A stretch of DNA of 64,000 bases from positions 124,001-188,000 of the forward strand of contig NZ_BMQK01000003.1 of assembly GCF_014648075.1 (NCBI RefSeq), given 5' to 3'. A program made the position numbers and the translations under genes. This DNA is from Streptomyces ruber (lineage in GTDB: Bacteria; Actinomycetota; Actinomycetes; Streptomycetales; Streptomycetaceae). This document shows positions 50,044 through 59,162 of the stretch, in pieces (position 1 is the stretch's first letter; each line of letters begins with the position of its first letter). Below the pieces are notes generated by a model. The model was not told where the DNA came from and did not search any database. It saw only the letters and a list, made by a program, of their open reading frames with translations.

Positions 50044-50103
50044 CCGGCCGGCGGGCCGGCGGCGACGTCACGCCGGCGGCCCGCGGGCGCCGGCGTGCCG
50101 GAT

Positions 50104-52545
50104 TCACGGCAGGACCGGCAGGTCCTCCGGGTACAGCAGCGTCAGGTCGTCCGTGCTCGGCTCGGCGAGCTGGGCGACCCGGCCCGCGTGCCGCTCCACC
50201 ATCGCCTCGAAGGTCTGCCGCGCGGTGCGGCCGTTGCCGAACGTCGGGCCCTTCGGTATCGCCGTGAAGTACTTCAGCAGGGCCTCCGGGGTGCCGGGAC
50301 CGAGCCGGTACTCCTGCTCCTCCGCCTGCTGCTCCACGATCCGCAGCAGGTCCTCGGCCCCGTAGTCGCCGAAGGTGATGGTGCGGGAGAAGCGGGAGGC
50401 GACACCCGGGTTGACCGACAGGAAGCGTTCCATCTCCGCCGTGTAGCCCGCCACGATGACCACCACCGCCTCCCGGTGGTCCTCCATCAGCTTCACCAGC
50501 GTGTCGATGGCCTCCTTGCCGAAGTCGCGGCCCGCGTCCTCCGGCGACAGCGCGTACGCCTCGTCGATGAACAGCACGCCGCCGCGCGCCCGGTCGAACG
50601 CCTCCTGGGTGCGGATCGCGGTCGAGCCGATGTGCTCGCCGACCAGGTCCACCCGGGACACCTCCACCAGGTGCCCCTTCTCCAGGACGCCGAGCGAGGC
50701 CAGGATCTCGCCGTACAGCCGGGCGACCGTCGTCTTGCCGGTGCCGGGGGCGCCGGTGAAGACCAGGTGGCGCCGTACGGAGGCGGCCTTCAGGCCGGCC
50801 TCGCGGCGCCGCCGCCCCACCTCGATCATGTCGGTCAGGGCGCGCACCTCGCGCTTGACGCTGTCCAGGCCGACCAGCGCGTCGAGTTCGCCGAGCACGT
50901 CCGCCGAGGTGCGCGCGGGCATGACGGGCTCGGCGGCGGGCGCCGGCGGAAGCGCCGGTTCGGTGGCGCGCGGCGCCGGGACCGTGCTCAGCAGGCCGAC
51001 GGTCCCGGCCGCCGGCCGCGCGGCGGGCTCGGCGGGCTCCCGCGGTACGGGCGCCCTGACACCCGCGCTCTCGTCGCTGGTGCAGTCCTCGACGAGGGGC
51101 CCGCCCGCGCCGCCGGGGCCGTCCGCGAACTCGTAGCCGCCGCGCGCACAGCGCTCCGTACGGCACTTGCGCAAGGTCGAGCGGCAGCCGTCGATGATGT
51201 GGAAGCCGTAGCCGCCGCTGCCCGTGACCCGGCAGTGCAGGAAGGAGCCGCGGCCGTCCGCCGAGACATAGAACCCGGCCTCCGCGGGCGAGGTGACCGT
51301 GCAGCGCTCGACGGTGGGGTCGGCGCCCTTGGTGACGATCACCCCGGTCTGCACCTCGTCCAGAGTGCACTCGGACAGCGTGCCGCCGCTGCCGTGGTCG
51401 CGGAACCAGGCGCCCGTCGCGGCCTCCCGGATGCGGCAGTCGTCGAGCTGCGCGGTGGCGCCGTCGCTGACCGACACGGCCGTGTTGCGCACCTGCGTCA
51501 GGTCGCTGTCGACGACGTCGGCGCGCGAACCGCGGTCCAGCACGAACAGGGCGTCCGGCACGTCGTGCACCCGGCACGCGTCCAGCACCGCCGTCGCGCC
51601 GTCGCTCACCCAGACCGCGGGGTAGTCGCCCGTGCTGTCGGAGATCTCGCACTGGTTGGCGTCCACGCGGGTGCCCGGGTCCCACACCGACAGCCCGTTG
51701 CGCCCGAACCGCTGCACCGTGGTGCGCGTCAGCGTGAGCACCGAACGGGACCGCAGGTCCACCGCGTTCTCCGGGATGTCGTGGATGCGGCAGTCGGCGA
51801 GCGTGAGCACCGCGTCCGTGTCGAGCGTGACGCCGTCCCCGCTGGTGCGGTGCACCTCGCAGTCGGTCAGGTACGCCGAGGCCCGCCCGGTGACCTGCAC
51901 ACCGGAGCCCCGCACCTCGTACACCTCGCAGCCGACCGCCTCCAGCGAGGAGTTCTCGCCGGTCGCCGACAGGCCCACCCCGGAGGCGTGGTGCACCCGG
52001 CAGCGCTCGAGGCGGGGATGGGCGCCGCCGCGGACGGCGACGGCCGCCTGCCCGGCCGCGACGACCTCGCACTCCTCGAACACCCCGCTGCCGCCGTCCA
52101 CCACGGCGATGCCGACGCCCGCGGGATTGTCCACGGTGCAGCGGCGCACGGTCGGCCGGGCGCCGCCGCGCACCTCGATGCCGGCAGCCGACCGGGTCAC
52201 GATCCGTACGTCGAGGAGCTCGGGCACACCGTCCTCGACGAGCAGCGCGGGCGCGGCCGAGTCCTGCCCCTCCACGTGCAGGTCCTGCACCACGGCGGAG
52301 GCGCGCACGGTGAGCGGCACCCCGTCGGCCGGCGCGATGCGCACGGAGCCGGGCGCCCCCTCGGGGCCGCGCAGGGTCACCACCCGGTCCACGACCAGGT
52401 TCTCCCGGTAGGTGCCGGGGGCGACGGTGAGCACGTCGCCGTCGCTCGCCGCCTCGAGGGCCGCGGCGAGCGAGGCGTATTCACCCGTGCGGCGCCGCCA
52501 CCGCGATGTGCCGGTGTGCGTCACCTGGACCGTGCCCTGTGCCAT
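50104..52545 (-). CDS. beta-helix / AAA+ ATPase fusion protein
   Basis: 813-aa protein. Residues about 15-455 are a right-handed parallel beta-helix with roughly 17 pectate-lyase-like turns of 22-24 residues (VRGGAHPRLERCRVHHASG, VTGRASAYLTDCEVHRTSG and similar). A Pro/Ala-rich linker (455-520) joins an AAA+ domain of the CbbX/CfxQ/EccA type: FTGAPGTGKTTVARLYGEIL (Walker A about 597), VLFIDEAYAL (Walker B about 658), and GVASRFSRTI (Arg finger). The ATG at 52545 is the first start before the helix; no ribosome site. No signal peptide. Divergent region follows. Function unknown; related AAA+ domains act in type VII secretion and Rubisco activation. Confidence 0.88.
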   Translation of the reverse strand: MAQGTVQVTHTGTSRWRRRTGEYASLAAALEAASDGDVLTVAPGTYRENLVVDRVVTLRGPEGAPGSVRIAPADGVPLTVRASAVVQDLHVEGQDSAAPALLVEDGVPELLDVRIVTRSAAGIEVRGGARPTVRRCTVDNPAGVGIAVVDGGSGVFEECEVVAAGQAAVAVRGGAHPRLERCRVHHASGVGLSATGENSSLEAVGCEVYEVRGSGVQVTGRASAYLTDCEVHRTSGDGVTLDTDAVLTLADCRIHDIPENAVDLRSRSVLTLTRTTVQRFGRNGLSVWDPGTRVDANQCEISDSTGDYPAVWVSDGATAVLDACRVHDVPDALFVLDRGSRADVVDSDLTQVRNTAVSVSDGATAQLDDCRIREAATGAWFRDHGSGGTLSECTLDEVQTGVIVTKGADPTVERCTVTSPAEAGFYVSADGRGSFLHCRVTGSGGYGFHIIDGCRSTLRKCRTERCARGGYEFADGPGGAGGPLVEDCTSDESAGVRAPVPREPAEPAARPAAGTVGLLSTVPAPRATEPALPPAPAAEPVMPARTSADVLGELDALVGLDSVKREVRALTDMIEVGRRRREAGLKAASVRRHLVFTGAPGTGKTTVARLYGEILASLGVLEKGHLVEVSRVDLVGEHIGSTAIRTQEAFDRARGGVLFIDEAYALSPEDAGRDFGKEAIDTLVKLMEDHREAVVVIVAGYTAEMERFLSVNPGVASRFSRTITFGDYGAEDLLRIVEQQAEEQEYRLGPGTPEALLKYFTAIPKGPTFGNGRTARQTFEAMVERHAGRVAQLAEPSTDDLTLLYPEDLPVLP

Positions 52546-52656
52546 GGCGCTGCTGTGCCCCCACCTTGTCGAACGCGGGTCGATTGCCGAAGAGTTCGGC
52601 CGGTCCACCGTAGCGTGCGTGGGGCGGGGAAGTTGACCAGAGCCTCAGGGGGCCGT

Positions 52657-53262
52657 TCAGCTGCCGGTGCCCGTCCTGCCCCAGTCCGGTCCCGCCCTGC
52701 CCCACGCCTGGTCCAGACGGGCGTAGCGGCGCCGGACCATGCGCCAGACGATCAGCCGCCGGCCGCCCTCGGCCAGCCCCGCGGTCCCCAGCGCCGCGCC
52801 CAGGCCGGCCAGCACGGCGTGCGTCGTCGCGGTGGCGGTGTCCAGCGGGCGGCCCACGGGCCGTCCCTTCCGGTCGGTCCAGAGCGGGAAGCGGTCGCCC
52901 GGACGGGGGTCGTCCAGGCCCGCGGTGACCGTGCCGTGCCGCTCGGTGCCGTCCGGGGCGGTCCAGTCGGCGACCACGCGGCTGTGCCGGTCGCCCGCGG
53001 TGGCGGTCTCGGGGTTCAGCTCCAGCGGGGAGCGGGCGGACTCGCCGACGACGGTGGCCGCCACCTCGTGCCGGACCCGGTGCTGTTCCCGTACGGACCG
53101 CTGCAGGGCGTCCTGGGCGGCGGTCCCGACGACGGCGCCGGTCACGGGCGCGGCCAGGAGTATCAGGACGAGGACCGTGAACGCCAGCCACGCCTCGACC
53201 AGGTCCGTGGTGCGGCGCAGCGGGTTGTGCCGCCAGCGCCAGACTCCAGCGATCGCTCGCAC
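52657..53262 (-). CDS. Rv1733c family membrane protein
   Basis: 201-aa protein with a helix at about 28-52 (LVEAWLAFTVLVLILLAAPV) and a second at about 150-172, separated by an extracytoplasmic beta-rich domain that begins with VAATVVGESARSPLELN and includes VVADWTAPDGTERHGTV. This is the Rv1733c family of mycobacterial and streptomycete proteins of unknown function. The GTG at 53262 follows GAAGGGGG by about nine bases. Upstream of the beta-helix/AAA+ gene on the same strand but separated by 111 bases. Confidence 0.82.
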   Translation of the reverse strand: MRAIAGVWRWRHNPLRRTTDLVEAWLAFTVLVLILLAAPVTGAVVGTAAQDALQRSVREQHRVRHEVAATVVGESARSPLELNPETATAGDRHSRVVADWTAPDGTERHGTVTAGLDDPRPGDRFPLWTDRKGRPVGRPLDTATATTHAVLAGLGAALGTAGLAEGGRRLIVWRMVRRRYARLDQAWGRAGPDWGRTGTGS

Positions 53263-53394
53263 CGTTCCGCACCCCCTTCCGCGTCGGTGATGACCCCGGG
53301 CGGAGCCGTCCACGCGCGGGCCCCGGCAAAAGAGAGCGGAATCACCCCCGTGACGCGCCTCGCGACCGGCCTCTCACGAACCCGCCACGACGGC

Positions 53395-54318
53395 TCAACG
53401 AGCGTCGAGCGGACCCGTGTTCCCGTACCGCCGCTCGGCGGCTCCGGGGACGCCGGGAACCCCGGCGGCTCCGGGGACCGCAGGATCATCGGCGGCCTCC
53501 AGCACACGGACCGGGTCGCCGACCCGGACCGTGCCGACGCCCTCCGGTATCAGGTTCTGCCCGAAGATCAGCTCGCCGCCGATGCGGCGGTGGCGCGCCA
53601 GGGTGCGCAGCGGCTCCCGGCCGCGTTCGCCGGTGCCCTGGTCGGTGGTGGTCACCACGCACCGCCCGCACATCTTGACGACCCGGAAGGTGACCTCCCC
53701 GATGGCTATGCGCCGCCAGGAGTCCTCGGCCCAGGCGCCGGTGCCCGCCACGACCACACTCGGCCGGAAACGGTTCATGGGCAGCGGGCCCTCCTCCGCG
53801 TACTCCCCCTGCGCCACCAGGGAGTTGAGGGCGTCCAGCGACGCCAGCGAGGTGAGCAGCAGCGGATAGCCGTCCGCGAAGCTCACCGTCTCGCCCGGGC
53901 GCCCGTACTCCAGGTCGACGGGGCGGCGCCTCGCGGGGTCGTCGAGGTGGACCAGCGTCACGTCGGTCCCCAGATGGCCGCTGAACCAGGCGTGCGCCGC
54001 CGCGTCGGCGGGGACCGCCTCCACCTTCTCCCCGAAGATGTCCACCGTCGTCGTCCGCACCGGCTCGGGGACGGTGACGGTGAGCGGCGCGCGGCCGGGC
54101 GCGGACAGTGCGAGACCGCCGCCGGGTGACGGCTCGGCGGCGGCCAGTGCCATACGCGGATGCTGACGCTGGGTGACGACCCTGCCCATTCCGTCGACGA
54201 GCACCCAACGCCGGTCCCCCGCGAGCCCCCAGGGCTCCACCGCGGCCTCGGCGGGCGCGATGCCCCCGGCCGCCTTCAACGGATGGACGTGGATCGAGTG
54301 CAGCGACGGATTCTCCAT
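53395..54318 (-). CDS. MOSC domain-containing protein (YcbX-like)
   Basis: 307-aa protein. N-terminal MOSC_N (about 1-130: IHVHPLKAAGGI, WGLAGDRRWVLVD, QRQHPRMALA) and C-terminal MOSC (about 140-280) with NRFRPSVVV and VVKMCGRCVVTTTDQGTG, whose Cys (MCGRC) is the molybdenum-cofactor ligand of this family. Members reduce N-hydroxylated bases or act as Moco sulfurase-like enzymes with a ferredoxin partner. The C-terminal 25 residues are Pro/Gly-rich. ATG start. Monocistronic. Confidence 0.9.
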   Translation of the reverse strand: MENPSLHSIHVHPLKAAGGIAPAEAAVEPWGLAGDRRWVLVDGMGRVVTQRQHPRMALAAAEPSPGGGLALSAPGRAPLTVTVPEPVRTTTVDIFGEKVEAVPADAAAHAWFSGHLGTDVTLVHLDDPARRRPVDLEYGRPGETVSFADGYPLLLTSLASLDALNSLVAQGEYAEEGPLPMNRFRPSVVVAGTGAWAEDSWRRIAIGEVTFRVVKMCGRCVVTTTDQGTGERGREPLRTLARHRRIGGELIFGQNLIPEGVGTVRVGDPVRVLEAADDPAVPGAAGVPGVPGAAERRYGNTGPLDAR

Positions 54319-54363
54319 GCGGTCATCCTGCCCGAAGGCACGGACAGCCCCATGCGAAACAGG

Positions 54364-54840
54364 TCAGTAGCCGCGGTACTGCTGTCCGTTGTACTGGTCC
54401 TGGTACGGCGCGGGAGCCGGGGCCGGGCGGGGAGCGGCGGGGCGCATCGCCTCGTACCCCGCACCGCCCGCCATCGGACGGGGCGGCTGCGGCTGGGCAC
54501 CGGGATAACCGCGCGGACCCGCGGGCTGCTGCGGGATGTAGGCGGTGGGCGCCTGGTGCAGCGGCGCGGGCGCGGGCGCGGGCACCGGCATGGGCATGTG
54601 CTGCTGGGCCTGCGGGTAGCCGTACGCGGGAGCCGGCTGGGAGGGGGCGGCCGGCAGCGCGGGGAGGGCGGACGGAAGTGCGGGAAGGTTACTGCCCGGC
54701 ATGTCGTACGCCGCGGGGACCCGGATCGGGGCGATCTGCGGGGTGCCCCGCTCGGCCACGAGGGAGTCGTAGATGGGGGTGTCCGAGAAGGACGAGGCGG
54801 AGTAGTAGCCACCGCCATAGGTGGAGCGGGGGGAGGTCAT
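54364..54840 (-). CDS. DUF6643 family protein
   Basis: 158-aa Pro/Ala/Gln-rich protein recognised as DUF6643, widespread in Streptomyces. The N-terminus (TSPRSTYGGGYYSASSFSDTP) and ESDTPIYDSLVAERGTPQIAPIRVPAAYD region are conserved (in parts), while the remainder is low-complexity with PAPAPAP and GYPQAQQ runs, probably disordered. No signal peptide or membrane helix. ATG with AGGTGC upstream and TAACTT nearby as a -10. Function unknown. Confidence 0.85.
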   Translation of the reverse strand: MTSPRSTYGGGYYSASSFSDTPIYDSLVAERGTPQIAPIRVPAAYDMPGSNLPALPSALPALPAAPSQPAPAYGYPQAQQHMPMPVPAPAPAPLHQAPTAYIPQQPAGPRGYPGAQPQPPRPMAGGAGYEAMRPAAPRPAPAPAPYQDQYNGQQYRGY

Positions 54841-55065
54841 AGCACCTAAGTTAAGCCCACGATGTGCTGGTTGGGGAGACCGATAAGAGGGTTGTTCCAC
54901 GTGTTCGTTGTGACGCTCGATACCCAATGCGAGCGAACGCGCAGAAAAGGGACGTCAGGGCGTGTTCGTATCGTGTGAAGGCCGGTGAAGAGTGAGTTCC
55001 CGGCAGGTTACGGGGAGTTGACCGGCGGTCCTCCGGTGCGGTCCTGAGCGGCGGGAACCGGCCAC
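54841..55065. other. 225-base intergenic region
   Basis: No gene seen. It holds the DUF6643 promoter (minus strand TAACTT near 54852). Remarkably AT-rich for the window. Confidence 0.35.
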
Positions 55066-56244
55066 TCACCGCTGTCCAGGCGCGGGACGCGCGTAGGTGC
55101 GCCCCTTCCACGCCGCACCGCGCCCCCTGTGGTGCCGCACCGCCGAGTCCACCGTCATCAGCAGGTACAGCAGCGCCGTGAACGGCAGCAGCGGCGCGAG
55201 CCACGGCGGCTGCCGGTAGTGGCGGAGCATCGGCACGTACGTCGCCGTCATCAGCAGCCACGCCACCCCGCCGGCGACCGCGGCCGCCGTGCTCCCCGGC
55301 CCCTCCGACACGAGACCCGCCACGGACGCCACCGGCGGCACCAGATAGACCACCGCGAGCCCGGCCACCGTCCCGGCGAGCAGCGGCGGACTGTGCCGGA
55401 GCTGGGCGTACGCGCTGCGCGCCACCATGTGCCACAGGTCGCGCAGCCGCGGATACGGCCGCACGCTGTCCACCCGCTCGGCGAGCCCCAGCCAGATGTG
55501 GCCGCCACCATCCTTGACGGCCCGCGCGAGCGCCACGTCGTCGATGAGGGCGCCGCGGACGGCGTCCGGGACCCGGGCCCGTTCGGCGGCGTCCGCGCGC
55601 AGCAGGACGCACCCGCCGGCCGCGGCGGCCGTGCGCCCGCCCCGGACACCGACCCGGCGGAACGGGTAGAGCTGCGCGAAGAAGTAGACGAAGGCGGGGA
55701 CGACGAGCCGTTCCCACGTGCTCGCGACGCGCAGCCGCGCCATCTGCGAGACGAGGTCGTAGCCGCCGGTGCGCGCCGCGGCCACCAGCTCCCGCAGGCT
55801 GTCCGGGGCGTGCGCGATGTCCGCGTCCGTCAGCAGCAGGAACTCCGGTCCGCGCGCGCGTGCCAGGCCGATGCCGTGCCGTACCGCCCACAGCTTGCCC
55901 GTCCAGTCCGCGGGCGGCTCGCCGGGGGAGGAGACGGTGAGCGGCAGACCGGCGTGGCGGCGCGCGAGGGCACGGGCCAGCTCGCCGGTGCCGTCCGTGC
56001 TGCCGTCGTCGACCAGGACCACCTCCGCGCGGCCCGGGTAGTCCTGCGTCAGCAGCGAGGGGAGGCTCATCGGCAGGACGGCCGCCTCGTCCCGCGCGGG
56101 GACGACCACGCAGACGGACGGCCAGGCGTCCGGCTCGCGGCGCGGTGGCAGCGTGACGTCGGTGCGCCAGAAGAAGCCCTGGCCGAGCAGCAGCCACAGC
56201 CAGGCGGCGAGTGATCCGGCGGCGGTCCACACGAGGGCGCTCAC
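55066..56244 (-). CDS. hopene-associated glycosyltransferase (HpnB-like)
   Basis: 392-aa GT2 membrane glycosyltransferase. VCVVVPARDEAAVLP, VVLVDDGSTDGT (GT-A start, nucleotide binding), DWTGKLWAVRHGI, LLLTDADIAHAPDSL (DxD), AAAGGCVLLRADA, ALIDDVALARAVKDGG (acid motif), and RPYPRLRDLWHMVARSAYAQL are the hallmarks of the HpnB family. N-terminal helix (1-25) and two C-terminal helices (about 285-375). HpnB usually sits with hopanoid genes; none is present here. GTG start. Divergent from the racemase. Acceptor unknown. Confidence 0.88.
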   Translation of the reverse strand: MSALVWTAAGSLAAWLWLLLGQGFFWRTDVTLPPRREPDAWPSVCVVVPARDEAAVLPMSLPSLLTQDYPGRAEVVLVDDGSTDGTGELARALARRHAGLPLTVSSPGEPPADWTGKLWAVRHGIGLARARGPEFLLLTDADIAHAPDSLRELVAAARTGGYDLVSQMARLRVASTWERLVVPAFVYFFAQLYPFRRVGVRGGRTAAAAGGCVLLRADAAERARVPDAVRGALIDDVALARAVKDGGGHIWLGLAERVDSVRPYPRLRDLWHMVARSAYAQLRHSPPLLAGTVAGLAVVYLVPPVASVAGLVSEGPGSTAAAVAGGVAWLLMTATYVPMLRHYRQPPWLAPLLPFTALLYLLMTVDSAVRHHRGRGAAWKGRTYARPAPGQR

Positions 56245-56302
56245 CCCTCGCAGTCTGCCCCACGGCGCCGGAGGACCGGCGCCGATCGACTATCGTGACC
56301 GG

Positions 56303-57094
56303 GTGAAGATCGCGCTCATGGACTCAGGAATAGGGCTCCTCCCGGCCGCCGCCGCGGTGCGCCGGCTGCGGCCCGACGCCGATCTCGTGCTCTCCTCGGA
56401 CCCGGCCGGCATGCCCTGGGGACCGCGCACGCCCGAGGACCTGACCGTACGGGCCCTCGCCGTCGCGGAGGCCGCCGCGGCGCACCGGCCCGACGCGCTG
56501 ATCGTCGCCTGCAACACCGCCTCCGTGCACACCCTGCCCGCCCTGCGGGCCCGCCTGGAACCCGCGCTGCCCGTCGTCGGCACGGTCCCCGCGATCAAGC
56601 CGGCCGCGGCGGGCGGCGGTCCCGTGGCCATCTGGGCGACGCCCGCCACCACCGGCAGCCCCTACCAGCGCGCGCTGATCGAGGAATTCGCCTCCGGGGT
56701 CGGCGTCACCGAGGTGGCCTGCCCCGGGCTGGCCGAAGCGGTCCAGCGCGCGGACGGGGCGGCCGTCGACGCCGCGATCGCCGCGGCGGCCGCCCTCACC
56801 CCGGCCGACACGAGGGCCGTCGTCCTCGGCTGCACCCATTACGAGCTGGTCGCCGAACGCATCCGCGCGGCCGTGCAGCGCCCCGGCCTCCCGCCGCTCG
56901 TCCTGCACGGTTCCGCCGGTGCGGTGGCCGCCCAGGCGCTGCGCCGGATCGGTGAGCGCACGGGGAGTGACGCCGGTGCCGGTGCCGCCGGTCTCACGGT
57001 GCTCCTCGACGGCCGGGAGGCCGAGCTGCCCGCGGCCGCGCTGGCGTACGCGGAGGGGCGTCTGCTGCGGGCGGTCGGCAGCCCGGTGCGGTGA
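56303..57094 (+). CDS. aspartate/glutamate racemase family protein
   Basis: 263-aa protein with glutamate racemase-type fold. MDSGIGLLPAAAAVRRLRPD, PWGPRTPEDL, VACNTASVHTL (first catalytic Cys about 70) and VVLGCTHYELV (second Cys about 174) match MurI. MurI supplies D-glutamate for peptidoglycan, but the usual DSGVGGLT start is altered here and Streptomyces carry a separate essential MurI, so another amino acid or a paralogue role is possible. GTG start six bases after TATCGT, no ribosome site: leaderless likely. Confidence 0.85.
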   Translation: MKIALMDSGIGLLPAAAAVRRLRPDADLVLSSDPAGMPWGPRTPEDLTVRALAVAEAAAAHRPDALIVACNTASVHTLPALRARLEPALPVVGTVPAIKPAAAGGGPVAIWATPATTGSPYQRALIEEFASGVGVTEVACPGLAEAVQRADGAAVDAAIAAAAALTPADTRAVVLGCTHYELVAERIRAAVQRPGLPPLVLHGSAGAVAAQALRRIGERTGSDAGAGAAGLTVLLDGREAELPAAALAYAEGRLLRAVGSPVR

Positions 57095-57184
57095 ACCGCG
57101 GACCGGCCGGTGCCGGCCGTCCTCGGTCCCTCCCGCACGGGCGCCGTGGTGGCCGGGATGCGGAACGTGAGTAGTCTCATAGTC

Positions 57185-57742
57185 ATGAGGGAGTCTCCCC
57201 ACGGCGACGAGGGCAGCCCCGAGAGGGCCGCCCCCATCGAGATCTGGACCGGCCGCGCCAGGAACCGCGGGCAGTGGCTGCTGGCGCTGGGCGGTGCCGC
57301 GTGCGTCGCCCTCGGCATCGAACTGGCCGTCGACTCCGCATGGACGCCGGGCGTCGCGCTCGTCATGTCGGCCGCGGGCTGCATCGCGGCGGGGCTGCTC
57401 GTGCTGTTCGGCACGGTCGCCTTCGTGCACGTCGCCGTGAAGGTCGACGAGGACTGCCTCGAGGTGCGGTGCGGCCACATCGGCGTGCCGCGCTGCCGCA
57501 TCCCCTTCTCGCAGGTGGCCGGCGTCGACTTCGCGCCGAGCGTCACCCCTCGCCACTGGGGCGGCTGGGGCTACCGGTGGCGGCCCGAGAAGGGCACCGC
57601 CGTCGTCGTCCGGCGCGGTGAGGCCGTGGTGCTGCGGCTGTGGAACGGCCATACGTTCACGATCACGGTGGACGACGCGGAGGCCGCCGTACGGATCATC
57701 CGCGACCGGCTGCGGCGGGCGACGTCCGGCGCCAAGGGCTGA
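57185..57742 (+). CDS. hypothetical membrane protein
   Basis: 185-aa protein, unrecognised. Two helices (about 29-52 and 55-80) precede a cytoplasmic beta-rich domain (about 85-185: VKVDEDCLEVRCGHIGVPRCRIPFS, HWGGWGYRWRPEKGTAVVVRRGEAVVLRL in parts) resembling bacterial PH-like domains. ATG follows TAGTCT (57172-57177) by seven bases, so it is probably leaderless. Downstream of the racemase and may be co-transcribed. Function unknown. Confidence 0.72.
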   Translation: MRESPHGDEGSPERAAPIEIWTGRARNRGQWLLALGGAACVALGIELAVDSAWTPGVALVMSAAGCIAAGLLVLFGTVAFVHVAVKVDEDCLEVRCGHIGVPRCRIPFSQVAGVDFAPSVTPRHWGGWGYRWRPEKGTAVVVRRGEAVVLRLWNGHTFTITVDDAEAAVRIIRDRLRRATSGAKG

Positions 57743-57789
57743 GTCCCGCGTCGGGAACCGGGCGGGACGGCCGAGATCTCTCCCGGCGG

Positions 57790-58944
57790 TCACTCGTCCG
57801 TCCCACACGGCTCCGCCCGTTGCGAGGGCGTCGGCCGCGCGGCCGACGGAGCGGGCGGAGCGGGCGGAGCCGTGTCGTCAGCCCCGTCGTCCCCGCCGTC
57901 CCGGCCGCCCCCGTCGTCATCAAGTGGCCGTGCCGTCGCGATGCCCGCGAGCAGACCCGCCGCCGCCGTGACCGTGGTGAAGCTCAGCGCGTTCCCGGCC
58001 GTGGCCACGAGCGCCAGCGCGGTCAGGGCCGCCCCCGCGGTGAGGACGAGCGGCGTGGACCGGCCGGACCGCCACAGCGCGTACAGCAGCCAGCAGAACA
58101 CCGCGCCCAGCAGGGCCGCGCCGAGCAGCCCCTGCTCCGCCGCCTGCTGCAGCGGCGCCGAGTGGGGCCTGCCGTCGGGCGCCGGAGACAGGGTCCGCGC
58201 CGCCGGCGCGGTGAGCTCGGCGAAGCGCCCGGGCCCCACGCCGAGAGCCGGTTCCCGGTGCACCATGCCGAGCGCGGCCCGCCACAGCGCGGCCCGCTGC
58301 GACGTGAGCCGGTCCTCCAGGACGGTGGTGGGCCCGCCGGGCAGGACGTCCTCGGCGACCGCCCAGCTCACTCCGGTGGCGAGGCAGGCGGTGACCGCGA
58401 GGACGGACAGGCCGAGGGCACGGCGGCGCACGCGGGACGCGGCGAGCGAGCACAGCAGCACCCCGGCCGACAGCACACAGCCCGCCACGGAGCCCAGCGC
58501 ACCCGCGGCCACCGCGACACCGGCGGCCAGCAGCCACAGGGCCGGCCGCAGCGCCGGTGTCCTGGCCGCCCGGGCCGCGCAGGCCGCGGCGCCCGCCGAC
58601 AGGGCGAACAGGGCCGCGGTGGCACCGGCGTCACCGAGCGGCGCGACGAACTGGCCGGGACCGACGTGCGGCCCGGTCACGGCCAGCGAGACACCGGCCA
58701 GGGCCCCGGCGCCCGGCGCGGCGACCGGCAGCAGCGCCCCGCAGATACGGCCCGAGGCGTAGCCCGCGGCCACGGCCAGCACCGCGAGCAGCACGCCCTC
58801 CGGACGGCCGCCGCGGGCGGCCGCCGTGACCAGTGCCCACGCCGCGCACGCGCCGAGCAGGACGACGCCTGCCGTGTCCGCGGCGCCGCGTCTGTCACCC
58901 GCGGCCGGCGCACCGGCCGCGGACACCGCCCCCGTGGTACCCAC
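57790..58944 (-). CDS. O-antigen ligase family membrane protein
   Basis: 384-aa polytopic membrane protein with about ten helices and a large loop between helices near 200-265. The loop and following helix match the Wzy_C/O-antigen ligase type (DRLTSQRAALWRAALGMVHREPALGVGPGRF, then HSAPLQQAAEQGLLGAALLG, in parts), where the H-x3-LQ-x-AAEQGL motif transfers glycans. C-terminus is Asp/Gly-rich and disordered. GTG at 58944 after GGGGGG; no earlier start is needed. Divergent from lnt. The polymer modified is unknown, perhaps a cell-wall glycan. Confidence 0.85.
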   Translation of the reverse strand: MGTTGAVSAAGAPAAGDRRGAADTAGVVLLGACAAWALVTAAARGGRPEGVLLAVLAVAAGYASGRICGALLPVAAPGAGALAGVSLAVTGPHVGPGQFVAPLGDAGATAALFALSAGAAACAARAARTPALRPALWLLAAGVAVAAGALGSVAGCVLSAGVLLCSLAASRVRRRALGLSVLAVTACLATGVSWAVAEDVLPGGPTTVLEDRLTSQRAALWRAALGMVHREPALGVGPGRFAELTAPAARTLSPAPDGRPHSAPLQQAAEQGLLGAALLGAVFCWLLYALWRSGRSTPLVLTAGAALTALALVATAGNALSFTTVTAAAGLLAGIATARPLDDDGGGRDGGDDGADDTAPPAPPAPSAARPTPSQRAEPCGTDE

Positions 58945-59162
58945 CCGTCTGCCCCCCGACTGTGACGGGCCTCGCCGGCCCGGCCGGACGCGACCGGGAG
59001 GCTCAAGGCTCCGGCACACGGTAACGAGGGGTGCGCCGGGTTGTGGACGACTGGTGCAGAAACGTTTTGGTAAATGCCGGGAACGCGCGCCGGCGGCGGG
59101 CCTCCGCCCGTCGGCCGGACGGCGCCGCCGGGGCCCAGGTCACGCGCCGTACACTCCGTGGA

